27,472 nucleotides of DNA from a virus: the IMG/VR virus record IMGVR_UViG_3300042349_000286, positions 1 to 27,472 of that record; one strand, given 5' to 3'. The notes under the pieces are model-generated. The model saw only the letters and a program-made list of their open reading frames with translations. It was not told the origin of the DNA and searched no databases. The position numbers and the translations under genes were made by a program. Below are positions 8,193-15,676 of the stretch, piece after piece; positions within the stretch are counted from its first letter, which is position 1; each line of letters starts with the position of its first letter.

Positions 8193-9383
8193 TTAAGCAA
8201 ATTTTGATAAGCTATTAATTTTTTTAGATGCTTGATACGCTAAAGCTAAACTAATAACACTATCATCATGCATCCCTTGTGGTGCAGAATATTGCACATT
8301 GCGAGTATTTGAATTGTAAATATAAGTAAATGCTTCAAGTTCGTCAATATGCCAATTTACATTTAAAATATTAATTTCTAAGTTTTCAAATGCAACCGCT
8401 AAATTTTCAATTAACATCGGTTTTGTTTTTGATGTCGTTGTAAAAGGTTGAACATAGTTAGGACATTTCTTTTTTAATAATTCAAAAAAAACATCCCCCT
8501 GATTATTAACTTCTACATAAGTTTTGGCTTTATAAAAATTAATCTTTTCAGCTACATTATCTATAATTTTTGACCATTCATTTTGACGCCACCTATCTAT
8601 AAAAACCTCTTGCTTGTCTTGGTTTATAATTGTCAAAACAGTGTAGTCATCAGCTCTACCAATATCCAGACCACCATAATAATTACCATTGTTTGGTGCA
8701 ATATTTATGCAGTCTTGAATGTTCTTAAACAACCCAGAATTGTTATCTAAAAACTCAGCTAAATACTCTTGCTTAAATACGTGGTCTGGTAATGTTTTCC
8801 GCCTTTCGTCTAAATCTCTTTTGTCAATCATAGGATTGTCATAAGACGAAAAATGAAAGTACTTATATCTTTCGTCGTAGTTATGTGTTTTTGATAATGT
8901 GTAAAAATGGTTTTTGCCTTTTGGTGTGCTTATGAAAATAACCTTTTTACCTTTTACTAAAACTGTTGCAGATAAAACCTCATCCCATAGATTTTGACGA
9001 GTAAAAGCAAACTCATCAACTACTAAATAGTCAAATGTGTTACCTCTTAAATTGTCAGGCTTTTCACCGCTAAAAAAAGATAAAGTACTTTTAAATCCTT
9101 TGACTTGTAATTCAGTTCGGTTATACTCAAATAAACCACTTTTAGCAGTTGCTTTTTCTAAATCGTCAAATACTTTTTTTGATTGTTTGTAAATAGGTGA
9201 TACCCATCCAATATTACAACCATTATAATTAATCATCCAATAAAGGATTTGATTAATTGCTAACATAGATTTACCAAACTGCCTACCAATATTACAAACG
9301 TAATACTTATAGTTTTCGTTGTTTATACTATCATGAATTAATCTTTGATTGTCATGTGGTTTGTATCCCTTAATCGTTGCCAA
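8193..9383 (-). CDS. terL: Terminase large subunit (packaging ATPase and nuclease)
   Basis: 396 aa, a compact large terminase. ATPase part: Walker A GRQFGKS at residues 33-39 and Walker B LVVDEF with Asp123-Glu124; the STPKGKNHFY segment (152-161) fits the coupling motif. Nuclease part (RNase H fold): GGLDIG with Asp240, YVEVNN with Glu291, and HDDS with Asp373/374. It pumps DNA into proheads through the portal and cuts the concatemer. The start overlaps the small subunit by 14 bases. At 396 aa it is shorter than the usual 450-600, yet all the expected motifs are present, so it seems intact. Confidence 0.93.
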   Translation of the reverse strand: MATIKGYKPHDNQRLIHDSINNENYKYYVCNIGRQFGKSMLAINQILYWMINYNGCNIGWVSPIYKQSKKVFDDLEKATAKSGLFEYNRTELQVKGFKSTLSFFSGEKPDNLRGNTFDYLVVDEFAFTRQNLWDEVLSATVLVKGKKVIFISTPKGKNHFYTLSKTHNYDERYKYFHFSSYDNPMIDKRDLDERRKTLPDHVFKQEYLAEFLDNNSGLFKNIQDCINIAPNNGNYYGGLDIGRADDYTVLTIINQDKQEVFIDRWRQNEWSKIIDNVAEKINFYKAKTYVEVNNQGDVFFELLKKKCPNYVQPFTTTSKTKPMLIENLAVAFENLEINILNVNWHIDELEAFTYIYNSNTRNVQYSAPQGMHDDSVISLALAYQASKKINSLSKFA

Positions 9384-9777
9384 ACTCGAATTTTGTTACC
9401 TCGTGTTTTACCTCTTGCTTTTCAACTAAATTATTTAATCTTTGCGTTATACTTGGGTTGTATATTCCTGCCATGCCTCCCTCGATTTGGTCTTGCTTTA
9501 CATTTCTTTTTATACGCGAACAGATGGTCGAATAATCGCTATAATTATTATTCGTATTAGCAAAATAATCAGATAAATGACTTATAATTTCAAGGTCTTC
9601 TAAATAGTTTTCAAACCCCTCAATTGTCAATGGTCTGTCTTTTTTACGGTAAACCATTTCAGCATCTTTACCTACATAGTCTTGAACTAATATAGGATTG
9701 CTTTTAACTTGTTTTTTATAAGCTAAAAAGTATTCCCACATCTTTTCAGGTGTTTCTATGTATTTACGCTTTCCCAC
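9370..9777 (-). CDS. terS: Terminase small subunit, GP3-package-like
   Basis: 135 aa. The opening (KYIETPEKMWEYFLAYKK), the VYRKKDRPLTIEGFENYL segment, and the core EGGMAGIYNPSITQRLN match my memory of the GP3_package/Bacteroidota small-terminase family. It would bind the phage packaging site and hand DNA to the large subunit. The last 14 bases overlap terL and the start overlaps the 64-aa gene upstream by 14, so the three are translated together. Confidence 0.85.
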   Translation of the reverse strand: MGKRKYIETPEKMWEYFLAYKKQVKSNPILVQDYVGKDAEMVYRKKDRPLTIEGFENYLEDLEIISHLSDYFANTNNNYSDYSTICSRIKRNVKQDQIEGGMAGIYNPSITQRLNNLVEKQEVKHEVTKFEFGND

Positions 9778-9958
9778 GTTTTAATTTAGCTTTAGGTTTA
9801 GGCTCTGCTTCCATAGATAGGATTTCAATCAATCCTTTTGTTTCTGCATTTAAGATTGCGTTTGCTCTCGCTTTCGTTACTTTAAACTTATCGCCCACTT
9901 GACGGATTACTTTATTTTCAACGTCAAAAAAGTTTTGTAAAACAAATATTTCTACCAT
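9764..9958 (-). CDS. Small basic protein (64 aa) of unknown function
   Basis: 64 aa ending in a Lys/Arg-rich tail (EPKPKAKLKRGKA). The first 45 residues (NFFDVENKV, VGDKFKVTKARANAILNA, GLIEIL) look like the small SH3-like or KOW-like phage proteins of the pattern 'DKxNgkxyxvGDxfxvtkxRaxxI', common near the packaging/head genes, but no function is known to me. It overlaps terS by 14 bases and starts two bases after the stop of the glycosyltransferase C-domain gene. Confidence 0.55.
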   Translation of the reverse strand: MVEIFVLQNFFDVENKVIRQVGDKFKVTKARANAILNAETKGLIEILSMEAEPKPKAKLKRGKA

Positions 9959-9960
9959 AA

Positions 9961-10392
9961 TTATAAGATTTTAAGCCAGTCATTGACTGACGATTTATTA
10001 ATAAACGTAAAAGTAGGTAAAATTTTCAACTCTGGCAAATTTTTTAAGTCAAAATCTACGATATAACCATTAACTCCATCTGTAATTAATTCCTTTGCAC
10101 TTGGGTAGTTAGTTGTTATAACTGGCAAGCCTACGCTTAAAGCCTCCAAAATAACCATTGGCATACCCTCTGTATCGCTTAATTGTACTAAGAAGTCATA
10201 TTGCTTCATTACTTCCTTTGCCTCGTTTGTAACGCCTTTATATGTGCATTTGGTTAATGGTTTTAAAAGGTCTAAATTGCCACTTCCATAAATATCCCAA
10301 ATGAAAGGCGCTTTAATTAAGTCCTGCATTATAGCCATACGCTTAAAACCTTTTTCAGGTTGAATGCGTGAAAGTGTTAAAAGTCTAATCAT
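9961..10392 (-). CDS. Glycosyltransferase GT4-like, C-terminal (nucleotide-sugar) half
   Basis: 143 aa. It corresponds to the second Rossmann domain of a GT-B enzyme: the start MIRLLTLSRIQPEKGFKR is the strand-plus-loop that opens that domain, and DTEGMPMVILEALSVGLPVI carries the E-x7-E motif (Glu at about 87 and 95) that contacts the nucleotide sugar. The start is coupled by an ATGA overlap to the N-terminal half. The pair totals 285 aa; single-chain GT4 enzymes usually run 350-380, so linker and the C-terminal return helix are short or missing. Targets might be DNA, virion or host surface sugars; nothing in the sequence decides. Confidence 0.75.
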   Translation of the reverse strand: MIRLLTLSRIQPEKGFKRMAIMQDLIKAPFIWDIYGSGNLDLLKPLTKCTYKGVTNEAKEVMKQYDFLVQLSDTEGMPMVILEALSVGLPVITTNYPSAKELITDGVNGYIVDFDLKNLPELKILPTFTFINKSSVNDWLKIL

Positions 10393-10817
10393 ACGAAGTT
10401 ATATATAATTTTATGTATTTTTTTACCCGTTAACTTTTCAAAAGTTTCTTTAACGTACTGCCCAACTGCAACACGATAATTAATTTTCGGGTGTTCTACA
10501 TAAATCCAATTCATCATTTTGTAATAGTAGGTATAATCTGAATGGATAATTTGAATGTATTTTTTTGCGTGAAATTTGTCAAGTGGGTTGTAACCCCAAG
10601 CCGACTGCATGATAATTGTATCAAAGTAATAATCCTTGTCTTTATCTAAAATAAAAACGTTGCATGATACATCTTGTATTATTCTTTGCCAGTTGTCGCA
10701 TTGCTCCATAACAAGCGTTACATCGTGAAAAGGCGTTAAGGCTTTGCAAAGGTTTAAGGTTGTTGTTTCAACCCCTCCGACCTTACCAAAATGACTAAGG
10801 TAAACGGCTACTTTCAT
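10389..10817 (-). CDS. Glycosyltransferase GT4-like, N-terminal (acceptor) half
   Basis: 142 aa. It reads as the first Rossmann domain of a GT-B glycosyltransferase: MKVAVYLSHFGKVGGVETTT has the glycine-rich VGGVE loop near residues 13-17, and the end GKKIHKIIYNFV is the usual last strand with the 'iyNfv' turn before the interdomain linker. The TGA overlaps the ATG of the C-terminal half. Start ATG at 10817 overlaps the CxxC gene by 23 bases. It could work with its partner as a two-chain enzyme. Confidence 0.7.
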   Translation of the reverse strand: MKVAVYLSHFGKVGGVETTTLNLCKALTPFHDVTLVMEQCDNWQRIIQDVSCNVFILDKDKDYYFDTIIMQSAWGYNPLDKFHAKKYIQIIHSDYTYYYKMMNWIYVEHPKINYRVAVGQYVKETFEKLTGKKIHKIIYNFV

Positions 10818-11133
10818 AAACGTTTTTTAATTGTTTGATATACTTTTCCTGGTATTGACTGCCACACGTTCGACATTCTCTATTGAGGTCTACATTGTAA
10901 ATCCTGGCCCATATCTTTTCGGCTACTTTTATTTTCAGTGCTTTGTTTGCTGGTATCGGTAATCCGTTATACCAACTAAAGAAGTCCTCTAAAAACTCCA
11001 GCTCTTTATCACTTGGTGGGTTAATAAAAGGGAATAGGCTATTTAATTTTCTTTTACGTTCAAGGCACGCTTCGCATGGCTCAACTCCAAAAAAGGTCGT
11101 TACATAACTTATTACATCTCCAAGTCCTTGCAT
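10795..11133 (-). CDS. CxxC-containing small phage protein, possible zinc binder
   Basis: 112 aa. The N-terminal GLGDVISYVTTFFGVEPCEACLE with Cys19 and Cys22 resembles a family of small phage proteins whose pattern is 'GlGdxixxiTxxxGixxCxxCxxRkxxLN'. A second pair, CRTCGS (Cys87, Cys90), closes the protein, so four cysteines could hold one zinc ion. A helical middle has KALKIKVAEKIWARI. It overlaps both neighbours by over 20 bases. Function unknown; nucleic-acid or protein contact is only suggested by the cysteine layout. Confidence 0.5.
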   Translation of the reverse strand: MQGLGDVISYVTTFFGVEPCEACLERKRKLNSLFPFINPPSDKELEFLEDFFSWYNGLPIPANKALKIKVAEKIWARIYNVDLNRECRTCGSQYQEKYIKQLKNVYESSRLP

Positions 11134-11540
11134 ATTTTTTTTATCTTTTGATAGTTTCTATAAATTACTTTGTATTCAATTTCTGTTTCTTTGCTTATTT
11201 GTAAAAGGCTTATTTTATGATTTCGGATCAAGTCTAAAAGCAACTTTTGGAACGTTGTTAATCTGTTTTCAATTTCTGATATACCTACATTATAATCAAA
11301 GGTTGGTGTTTCTATAATATCAATATTTGACAAATCATAAATAACCTCTTTATTTTTTCTTATATCGTCAATCATTAAGTTTTTGATTGTGAAATAAATG
11401 TAGGTTATATTAACATCTTTGTCTTGAGGTATTTTTATAAAGGCATCATGTAGGTAGTCTTGTCCGTTAATAGGGTCGATTTTTTTAGCCATTTTTAATA
11501 GACTATCATAATCGCTCCTTATTAATTCGGTTAGTGTCAT
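11112..11540 (-). CDS. Sigma-70-like (ECF-type) protein, candidate late regulator
   Basis: 142 aa. The first half has the region-2 pattern: DYLHDAFIKIP followed by YIYFTIKNLMIDDIRKNKE, like the 'edllQeaFlkl...yl..iarN...d..Rk' of ECF sigma factors. The second half (from about 90) ends in ISLLQISKETEIEYKVIYRN, a helix-turn-helix resembling region 4. A short, divergent sigma placed just ahead of packaging and structural genes could switch transcription to the late promoters. This is motif reading only; a terminase-associated or small HTH regulator is the alternative. Confidence 0.5.
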   Translation of the reverse strand: MTLTELIRSDYDSLLKMAKKIDPINGQDYLHDAFIKIPQDKDVNITYIYFTIKNLMIDDIRKNKEVIYDLSNIDIIETPTFDYNVGISEIENRLTTFQKLLLDLIRNHKISLLQISKETEIEYKVIYRNYQKIKKICKDLEM

Positions 11541-11770
11541 TTATTAAAAATTTTATCTAAAAATATTAAATCCTCTTTTGAAACGTCGTTAATAGCAGCA
11601 TCTATTTTTACCTCTTGGTTAACAAAAAAACCCGTTTCCGTTACCCATGTAGTTTTTACAAATATTTTACCCTTTTGCCATTGTTGGCTCATAAAATCAC
11701 CATGAAAATGCTTTTTAAACTCCTCGAAGCCTAAAGCGATTAATTCCGATATTGTGAGGTGTGTGGTCAT
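11537..11770 (-). CDS. Hypothetical protein (77 aa)
   Basis: 77 aa, not recognised. It opens MTTHLTISELIALGFEEFKK, perhaps a short helix, continues with alternating beta segments (GKIFVKTTWVTETGFFVNQE) and closes with a charged helix. It overlaps both neighbours by 4 bases (ATGA), so it is part of the same coupled run. No membrane segment, signal or metal motif. Confidence 0.5.
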   Translation of the reverse strand: MTTHLTISELIALGFEEFKKHFHGDFMSQQWQKGKIFVKTTWVTETGFFVNQEVKIDAAINDVSKEDLIFLDKIFNK

Positions 11771-11979
11771 TGTTTCTGTTTTTTATTAAATAAACGTCTT
11801 ATAAAATATCCTCGAATAAACGATACAATAAAAAAAACAAAAGTAATAAATATATTTTGATTAATACTAACTTTTATTCCTAAAAGTGGATAAATCCATA
11901 ATTGAATTAAAAAAGACGTTAACAAACCAACTACGACATTGGTAACGCTTTCAAGTGCTGAGTGCTTTTTACTTTGCAT
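11767..11979 (-). CDS. Small two-TM phage membrane protein (DUF7220-like)
   Basis: 70 aa. After MQSKKHSALESVTN come two membrane segments, about 15-35 (VVGLLTSFLIQLWIYPLLG) and 43-60 (IFITFVFFIVSFIRGYF), and a basic tail IRRLFNKKQKQ. This closely follows the DUF7220 pattern found in many phages. Its role is unknown; two segments plus a charged end would also suit a holin-like protein, but the family has not been shown to lyse cells and no endolysin lies near. Coupled by overlap to both neighbours. Confidence 0.65.
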   Translation of the reverse strand: MQSKKHSALESVTNVVVGLLTSFLIQLWIYPLLGIKVSINQNIFITFVFFIVSFIRGYFIRRLFNKKQKQ

Positions 11980-12299
11980 TATTTCAATATTTTGTTAACT
12001 ATTCCGTTTAAACTTTGCGGGTCTTTTTTATACGCCTCGTAAATATATACAATTGCTGGCATATCTTGAACCTCAACCTTTGACATCTCATTTATAAAGT
12101 TATCCATAGCGTTGTAAATTGTCATCATTTCGCTGTTTGCTTTTTCGTCTGCGAGGTCAAAATGACTTTCTGAAAAACGTATCAGATCAGGTTTTAAATT
12201 TTTAACCTTGTTTTTTAGTGCAAAAGGTAGCACGAATTTAGTCTGTAATTCGTGCAACTCATTTGCTAATATTTGGCTTAAGAAAATTGATTTTATCAT
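11979..12299 (-). CDS. Hypothetical helical protein (106 aa)
   Basis: Helical, charged, not recognised. I chose the ATG at 12299 (MIKSIFLSQILANELHEL), one base after the methyltransferase stop. A longer frame from 12353 would add 18 residues inside the methyltransferase gene and is less likely. Shares one base with the membrane protein gene downstream. No motif seen. Confidence 0.5.
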   Translation of the reverse strand: MIKSIFLSQILANELHELQTKFVLPFALKNKVKNLKPDLIRFSESHFDLADEKANSEMMTIYNAMDNFINEMSKVEVQDMPAIVYIYEAYKKDPQSLNGIVNKILK

Positions 12300-12300
12300 T

Positions 12301-13317
12301 TTAGAATAAAGTTTCTTGTTTAACTTGTGTTGAATTAAAACGCTTTTCAGCATCTTGTAAGTTTAATTTTGCTTGTTTAAAATAACTATCTTTTAATTCA
12401 ATTCCTATTGCTTTACGCCCCATTGAAACAGGACTATAAACCTCACTACCTACTCCCATAAATGGAGTTAAAACAACCTCGTCTGGGTTTGAATATAATT
12501 CAATTAATCTGTCAATTACATCTAATTGAAGCGGGTGTACGTGCTTTTCGTCATCTTCTTCTTTGCTATCCTTAAAAGGCAGTACGTTGTCAATTCTAAT
12601 ATCATCCCAAACGCTTGATGCGTAACGTTGCCAAATGTAATGATTTAATTTTGTAATTTTGTCAACCTCGTTAATATTGTTTAGGTGTTCCCAAAGTTCA
12701 ACCTCGTTTAAATTTGAGTTGTTTGCATTATTCCACGCTCTTAAAATGTTAGGTAAAATTGGAACTTCACCAGCATAATGATTAATTCCAAACGGATGTG
12801 TTACGGGTGTTTTGTTTTCGCCTTTTTTTGTAAATACCAAAACATAGTCAGGCATTGCGGTAAAGCATTTTGTACTATCCTCAACTATAAACTTATGCAT
12901 TAACGATTGAACCATTGTACGCATACGAACCTTTAAAGGCTCTTTCCATATTGTTATACGGTTACGATATTCAAATCCATATTTCGTATGTATTCTTATA
13001 ATCTCGTTTGGAAAATCCCAAAGGCGACAAGTATTATCAAATACATCAGTACAATGTACAGCAGTTATACGACCAGCTTTTGTTACTCTTGCAATTTCTT
13101 TTACTAAAAATTCGTATTGCTCTAAAAATTGCTCTTTGCTTTCACAATTTGACATATCGTGTTCACTACTTGAGTAGTTATATAATCCTGCAAATGGTGG
13201 ACTATAAACGCTTAAATCTACGCTTTCATTTGGTAGTGTAGGCATTACTAACATACAATCTGAATTATAGATTGCGTAACGGTCTGTTACAATTTGGTCT
13301 TTTACTTGATTTTCCAT
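12301..13317 (-). CDS. DNA methyltransferase, N4-cytosine/N6-adenine beta class
   Basis: 338 aa. Catalytic motif IV is YSPPF at residues 38-42 and the AdoMet motif I is FMGVGSEV near 286-293, close to the C-terminus; the order IV then I marks the beta class. It would transfer a methyl group to an exocyclic amino group of cytosine or adenine; SPPF slightly favours N4-cytosine but cannot decide. No target-recognition domain could be read out. The gene follows the SNF2-like helicase with two bases between, a pairing I recall from other phages. No restriction enzyme lies near, so a solitary, anti-restriction or epigenetic role seems likely. Confidence 0.85.
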   Translation of the reverse strand: MENQVKDQIVTDRYAIYNSDCMLVMPTLPNESVDLSVYSPPFAGLYNYSSSEHDMSNCESKEQFLEQYEFLVKEIARVTKAGRITAVHCTDVFDNTCRLWDFPNEIIRIHTKYGFEYRNRITIWKEPLKVRMRTMVQSLMHKFIVEDSTKCFTAMPDYVLVFTKKGENKTPVTHPFGINHYAGEVPILPNILRAWNNANNSNLNEVELWEHLNNINEVDKITKLNHYIWQRYASSVWDDIRIDNVLPFKDSKEEDDEKHVHPLQLDVIDRLIELYSNPDEVVLTPFMGVGSEVYSPVSMGRKAIGIELKDSYFKQAKLNLQDAEKRFNSTQVKQETLF

Positions 13318-13319
13318 TT

Positions 13320-14693
13320 TTATAAAAATTTAGGTGTTATTATTTGTTTGTTAAATTCTTTTACTTTGTTTTCAAAACTACGATTAACATTTTCAGTTAA
13401 GTTTTTATGTAGTTGTATTGCTTTTTGTGTTTTTTGCTCCAACGCTTCTAAAACCCTTGTTTGTCCGTCTGAAATTACCATATCAATAGTAACATCATTC
13501 TTTTGACCAAACCTCCAAAAACGTCTTATAGCTTGGTAATATTGTTCATAACTCCACGTTGGAAAAAATACAGAATGATTACAATGTTGCCAATTTAAAC
13601 CCATTGAAGTCATTTTTGCTTTTGTAATTAAACGTTCGATTTCACCATTTGCAAATGCTAAAAGTATTTCCTCTTTTTTGTCTATTGATTGACTTCCTAT
13701 TATTTCAACTGCTTTACTATCTGAATGTTTTAAAATACTACTTTCGTTGTTGGTATTACACCAATAAACAGACGTTTTACCTTGTGCTAATTCAATAGCC
13801 TTTTCACATCTTTTTTCTTCGGTTTGCTTTTGCTCATGTCTAACTTCTGTCATTGATTTGGCAATAGGTGTAAACATTTGGAACTGACCATTAACATCTA
13901 TCAAAGATTGATTTTTAACAATATGTCTATTTATAAATAATTCAGGCAAATTATAACGCTCATTTGAAAACCCTAAATCGGATGGCATTTTTGCCATTAT
14001 TGACCATTGATTAACCCACGCAAAGAAATCCTTTTCGGCATGAGGTTTTAGATAAAACTTTTCGCCAATATTTCTATTATTGCTATCTACGCTATTTTGG
14101 TTATTTTTAAAAAACTTGCCTAACATATCCATATAACCCATATATCCTAATGCTTCGGAACTTGTACCTAATTCTATAAAGTCATTCGGGCTTGGTGTGG
14201 CTGTGCTTAAAAATCTAAATGGTATCTTTTTTACAAAAGTAGTTACCTCTTGTTTAATTTTACCATCAAAATTTTTAAGTATTGAACTTTCGTCTAAAAT
14301 TACACCCTCGAAATCCTTTTCACTAAAATAGTGCAAACGCTCATAATTGCATACTACTATTTTTTTTGTATGCTTTCCGTCTTTTGAATATTCTATGTCA
14401 TCAATACCTAATTTTTGAGCCTCTAAAATAAATTGAAAAGCAACTGCTAAAGGTGTTAATATTAATACTTTTTTGTTTGTGTGGTTGACTATGTTTTTAG
14501 CTAAAGCTAATTGAACTAAAGTTTTACCAAGTCCAGTATCTAAAAAAACTGCGCTTCTGCCTTTTTCAATAGCTTTTTCAATAACAAATTTTTGAAAGTC
14601 AAAAGCAATATCAGGGATGTAATTTGCTTTAAATCCAAAGTTACCTATTGAATGTCTTTTGTTTTCTAAAAATTTTTCGTATTCTGTCATCAT
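13320..14693 (-). CDS. SNF2-like DEAD/DEAH-box helicase/ATPase
   Basis: 457 aa. Superfamily 2 motifs in order: motif I LDTGLGKT (51-58), motif II ILDESS (132-137), motif III LSTATP (162-167), and near 400 the motif VI QAIRRFWRFGQ, whose RFGQ/RxGQ form is typical of the SNF2/Rad54 branch. No extra domains are visible. It is probably an ATP-driven DNA translocase. Directly upstream of the N4/N6 methyltransferase, suggesting a coupled role in replication, DNA processing or modification. Start at 14693 is the first of two ATG codons. Intact length for a small phage member. Confidence 0.85.
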   Translation of the reverse strand: MMTEYEKFLENKRHSIGNFGFKANYIPDIAFDFQKFVIEKAIEKGRSAVFLDTGLGKTLVQLALAKNIVNHTNKKVLILTPLAVAFQFILEAQKLGIDDIEYSKDGKHTKKIVVCNYERLHYFSEKDFEGVILDESSILKNFDGKIKQEVTTFVKKIPFRFLSTATPSPNDFIELGTSSEALGYMGYMDMLGKFFKNNQNSVDSNNRNIGEKFYLKPHAEKDFFAWVNQWSIMAKMPSDLGFSNERYNLPELFINRHIVKNQSLIDVNGQFQMFTPIAKSMTEVRHEQKQTEEKRCEKAIELAQGKTSVYWCNTNNESSILKHSDSKAVEIIGSQSIDKKEEILLAFANGEIERLITKAKMTSMGLNWQHCNHSVFFPTWSYEQYYQAIRRFWRFGQKNDVTIDMVISDGQTRVLEALEQKTQKAIQLHKNLTENVNRSFENKVKEFNKQIITPKFL

Positions 14694-14695
14694 AT

Positions 14696-14848
14696 TTAAA
14701 GGTTGTTTTCATTTATAAATTGTCTCACTACTCCGATATTTTCAGGCTTGCATCTAATTGTAAACCCTTTAGTATTGCCTTTTTTTCTCCCGCAATTGGC
14801 ATGGCCGCCTCTGTTGTCTTTTCTGTTTGGTTTTAAGATTTGTGCCAT
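14696..14848 (-). CDS. Small basic protein (50 aa) with GRKKG motif, likely DNA-binding
   Basis: The ATG at 14848 overlaps the TAA of the HTH gene (TAATG), and its own TAA lies just before the helicase start. The 50-aa product begins MAQILKPNRKDNRGGHANCG and continues with RKKGNTKGF. This resembles the 'GGxRxGAGRKxGxTKxixIRv' openings of small ribbon-helix-helix-like phage proteins, with the end VVRQFINEN as a helix. It explains the gap between two good genes. Basic composition suggests DNA binding; no more can be said. Confidence 0.6.
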   Translation of the reverse strand: MAQILKPNRKDNRGGHANCGRKKGNTKGFTIRCKPENIGVVRQFINENNL

Positions 14849-15084
14849 TAGTTTATTTTACTTTCAAAGATTAAAAAATCATTTTCAAAACTCACATTAA
14901 TTTCAGGCAAGTTATAAACTATCTTTTCAGCATACTTTAATAAATCTTCTACATAAAAAACGTGTATCGGATGTATGTTTTCAATAGGTTTTACTTTTCC
15001 TGCTTTCATTAAATTATAAATATCGCTTCTTGATATGGATAATATATCCCCCGCTTGATCTGTTGTTACTACTCTACTTTGCAT
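14848..15084 (-). CDS. MerR/excisionase-like helix-turn-helix protein
   Basis: 78 aa. The opening VVTTDQAGDILSISRSDIYN is the winged helix-turn-helix of the excisionase/HTH_17 type ('tteeAAelLgvSrstvYrLi...Gki'), with KAGKVKP as the wing, then HVFYVEDLLKYAE. Such proteins serve as recombination directionality factors or small regulators. With no integrase in the window, either role is open. It overlaps the small genes on both sides (11 bases upstream, 1 base downstream). Confidence 0.65.
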   Translation of the reverse strand: MQSRVVTTDQAGDILSISRSDIYNLMKAGKVKPIENIHPIHVFYVEDLLKYAEKIVYNLPEINVSFENDFLIFESKIN

Positions 15085-15241
15085 ATTTATTAATTAAGTA
15101 TTTATAATTTATAATATCAATATCATCCCACTTTTTAATATACTTATTGTGCAAGTTGGTTAACATTTTTCTATCTGCTGATTTCGCTTCTGTCTGCTTG
15201 AAAATAGGTCTTAAAGCATCGCATACCTCTTTATTTGTCAT
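15074..15241 (-). CDS. Small hypothetical protein (55 aa)
   Basis: The ATG at 15241 has an ATGA overlap with the stop of the gene at 15238, and the TAG at 15074 is 11 bases inside the HTH gene. The product begins MTNKEVCDALRPIFKQTEAK and is helical with basic and aromatic residues toward the end (YIKKWDD, YKYLINKYAK). It fills a 150-base gap that would otherwise be unexplained. No family recognised. Confidence 0.5.
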   Translation of the reverse strand: MTNKEVCDALRPIFKQTEAKSADRKMLTNLHNKYIKKWDDIDIINYKYLINKYAK

Positions 15242-15486
15242 GGCTTAACTATTTCAAAATCAACCTGCATTTCTTTAACCACTTCATTTAAAAATTGTTT
15301 ATGACTTTTCAAATCCGCTTTTAGATTTCTAATCGTTTCGGCTTGACTTAAAATAGTCAATCTCATTTTTTCTATTTGCTCAGCCTCTGAAATAATATTA
15401 AAGGCGTTGGTCATTTTTTCGTTGTCAGCTAAAAAATTTGATTTAACTACATTTTCCATCCAGTTATAAAAGTTTTGAGTTTTCAT
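15238..15486 (-). CDS. Hypothetical coiled-coil protein (82 aa)
   Basis: Helical with heptad-like repeats from about residue 25 to 75 (AEQIEKMRLTILSQAETI). I prefer the start ATG at 15486 (MKTQNFYNW), which lies just after the previous stop; a frame from 15531 would overlap that gene by 44 bases. No catalytic or binding motif seen. Confidence 0.5.
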   Translation of the reverse strand: MKTQNFYNWMENVVKSNFLADNEKMTNAFNIISEAEQIEKMRLTILSQAETIRNLKADLKSHKQFLNEVVKEMQVDFEIVKP

Positions 15487-15487
15487 A

Positions 15488-15676
15488 TTATAAAAGTTTT
15501 TTAAGTTCGTTTTTGATTTCTTTGATTTCATCCTCTAATTTGTATTTCGCTTTGCGCCATTCTGTGCTACTATTCCAATCGTATTCTAACTTTTCAATAG
15601 CATCCATTTTATCAAAAAGTTGATTTACTAATTTTTTCACGTCTAATAATTCGTTAAATACTTGGTTCATTGACAT
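15488..15676 (-). CDS. Hypothetical coiled-coil protein (62 aa)
   Basis: A single amphipathic charged helix pattern throughout (LLDVKKLVNQLFDKMDAIEK and a Lys/Glu-rich end). It overlaps the gene upstream by 23 bases. Start could also be the second Met, two codons later. Function unknown. Confidence 0.5.
   Translation of the reverse strand: MSMNQVFNELLDVKKLVNQLFDKMDAIEKLEYDWNSSTEWRKAKYKLEDEIKEIKNELKKLL

Noticed and set aside
12301-14693. Restriction or DISARM/BREX-like defence island from the helicase plus methyltransferase pair
   Set aside because: None of the other required genes (nuclease, PglZ, DUF1998-type) are present; the pair is phage-typical.
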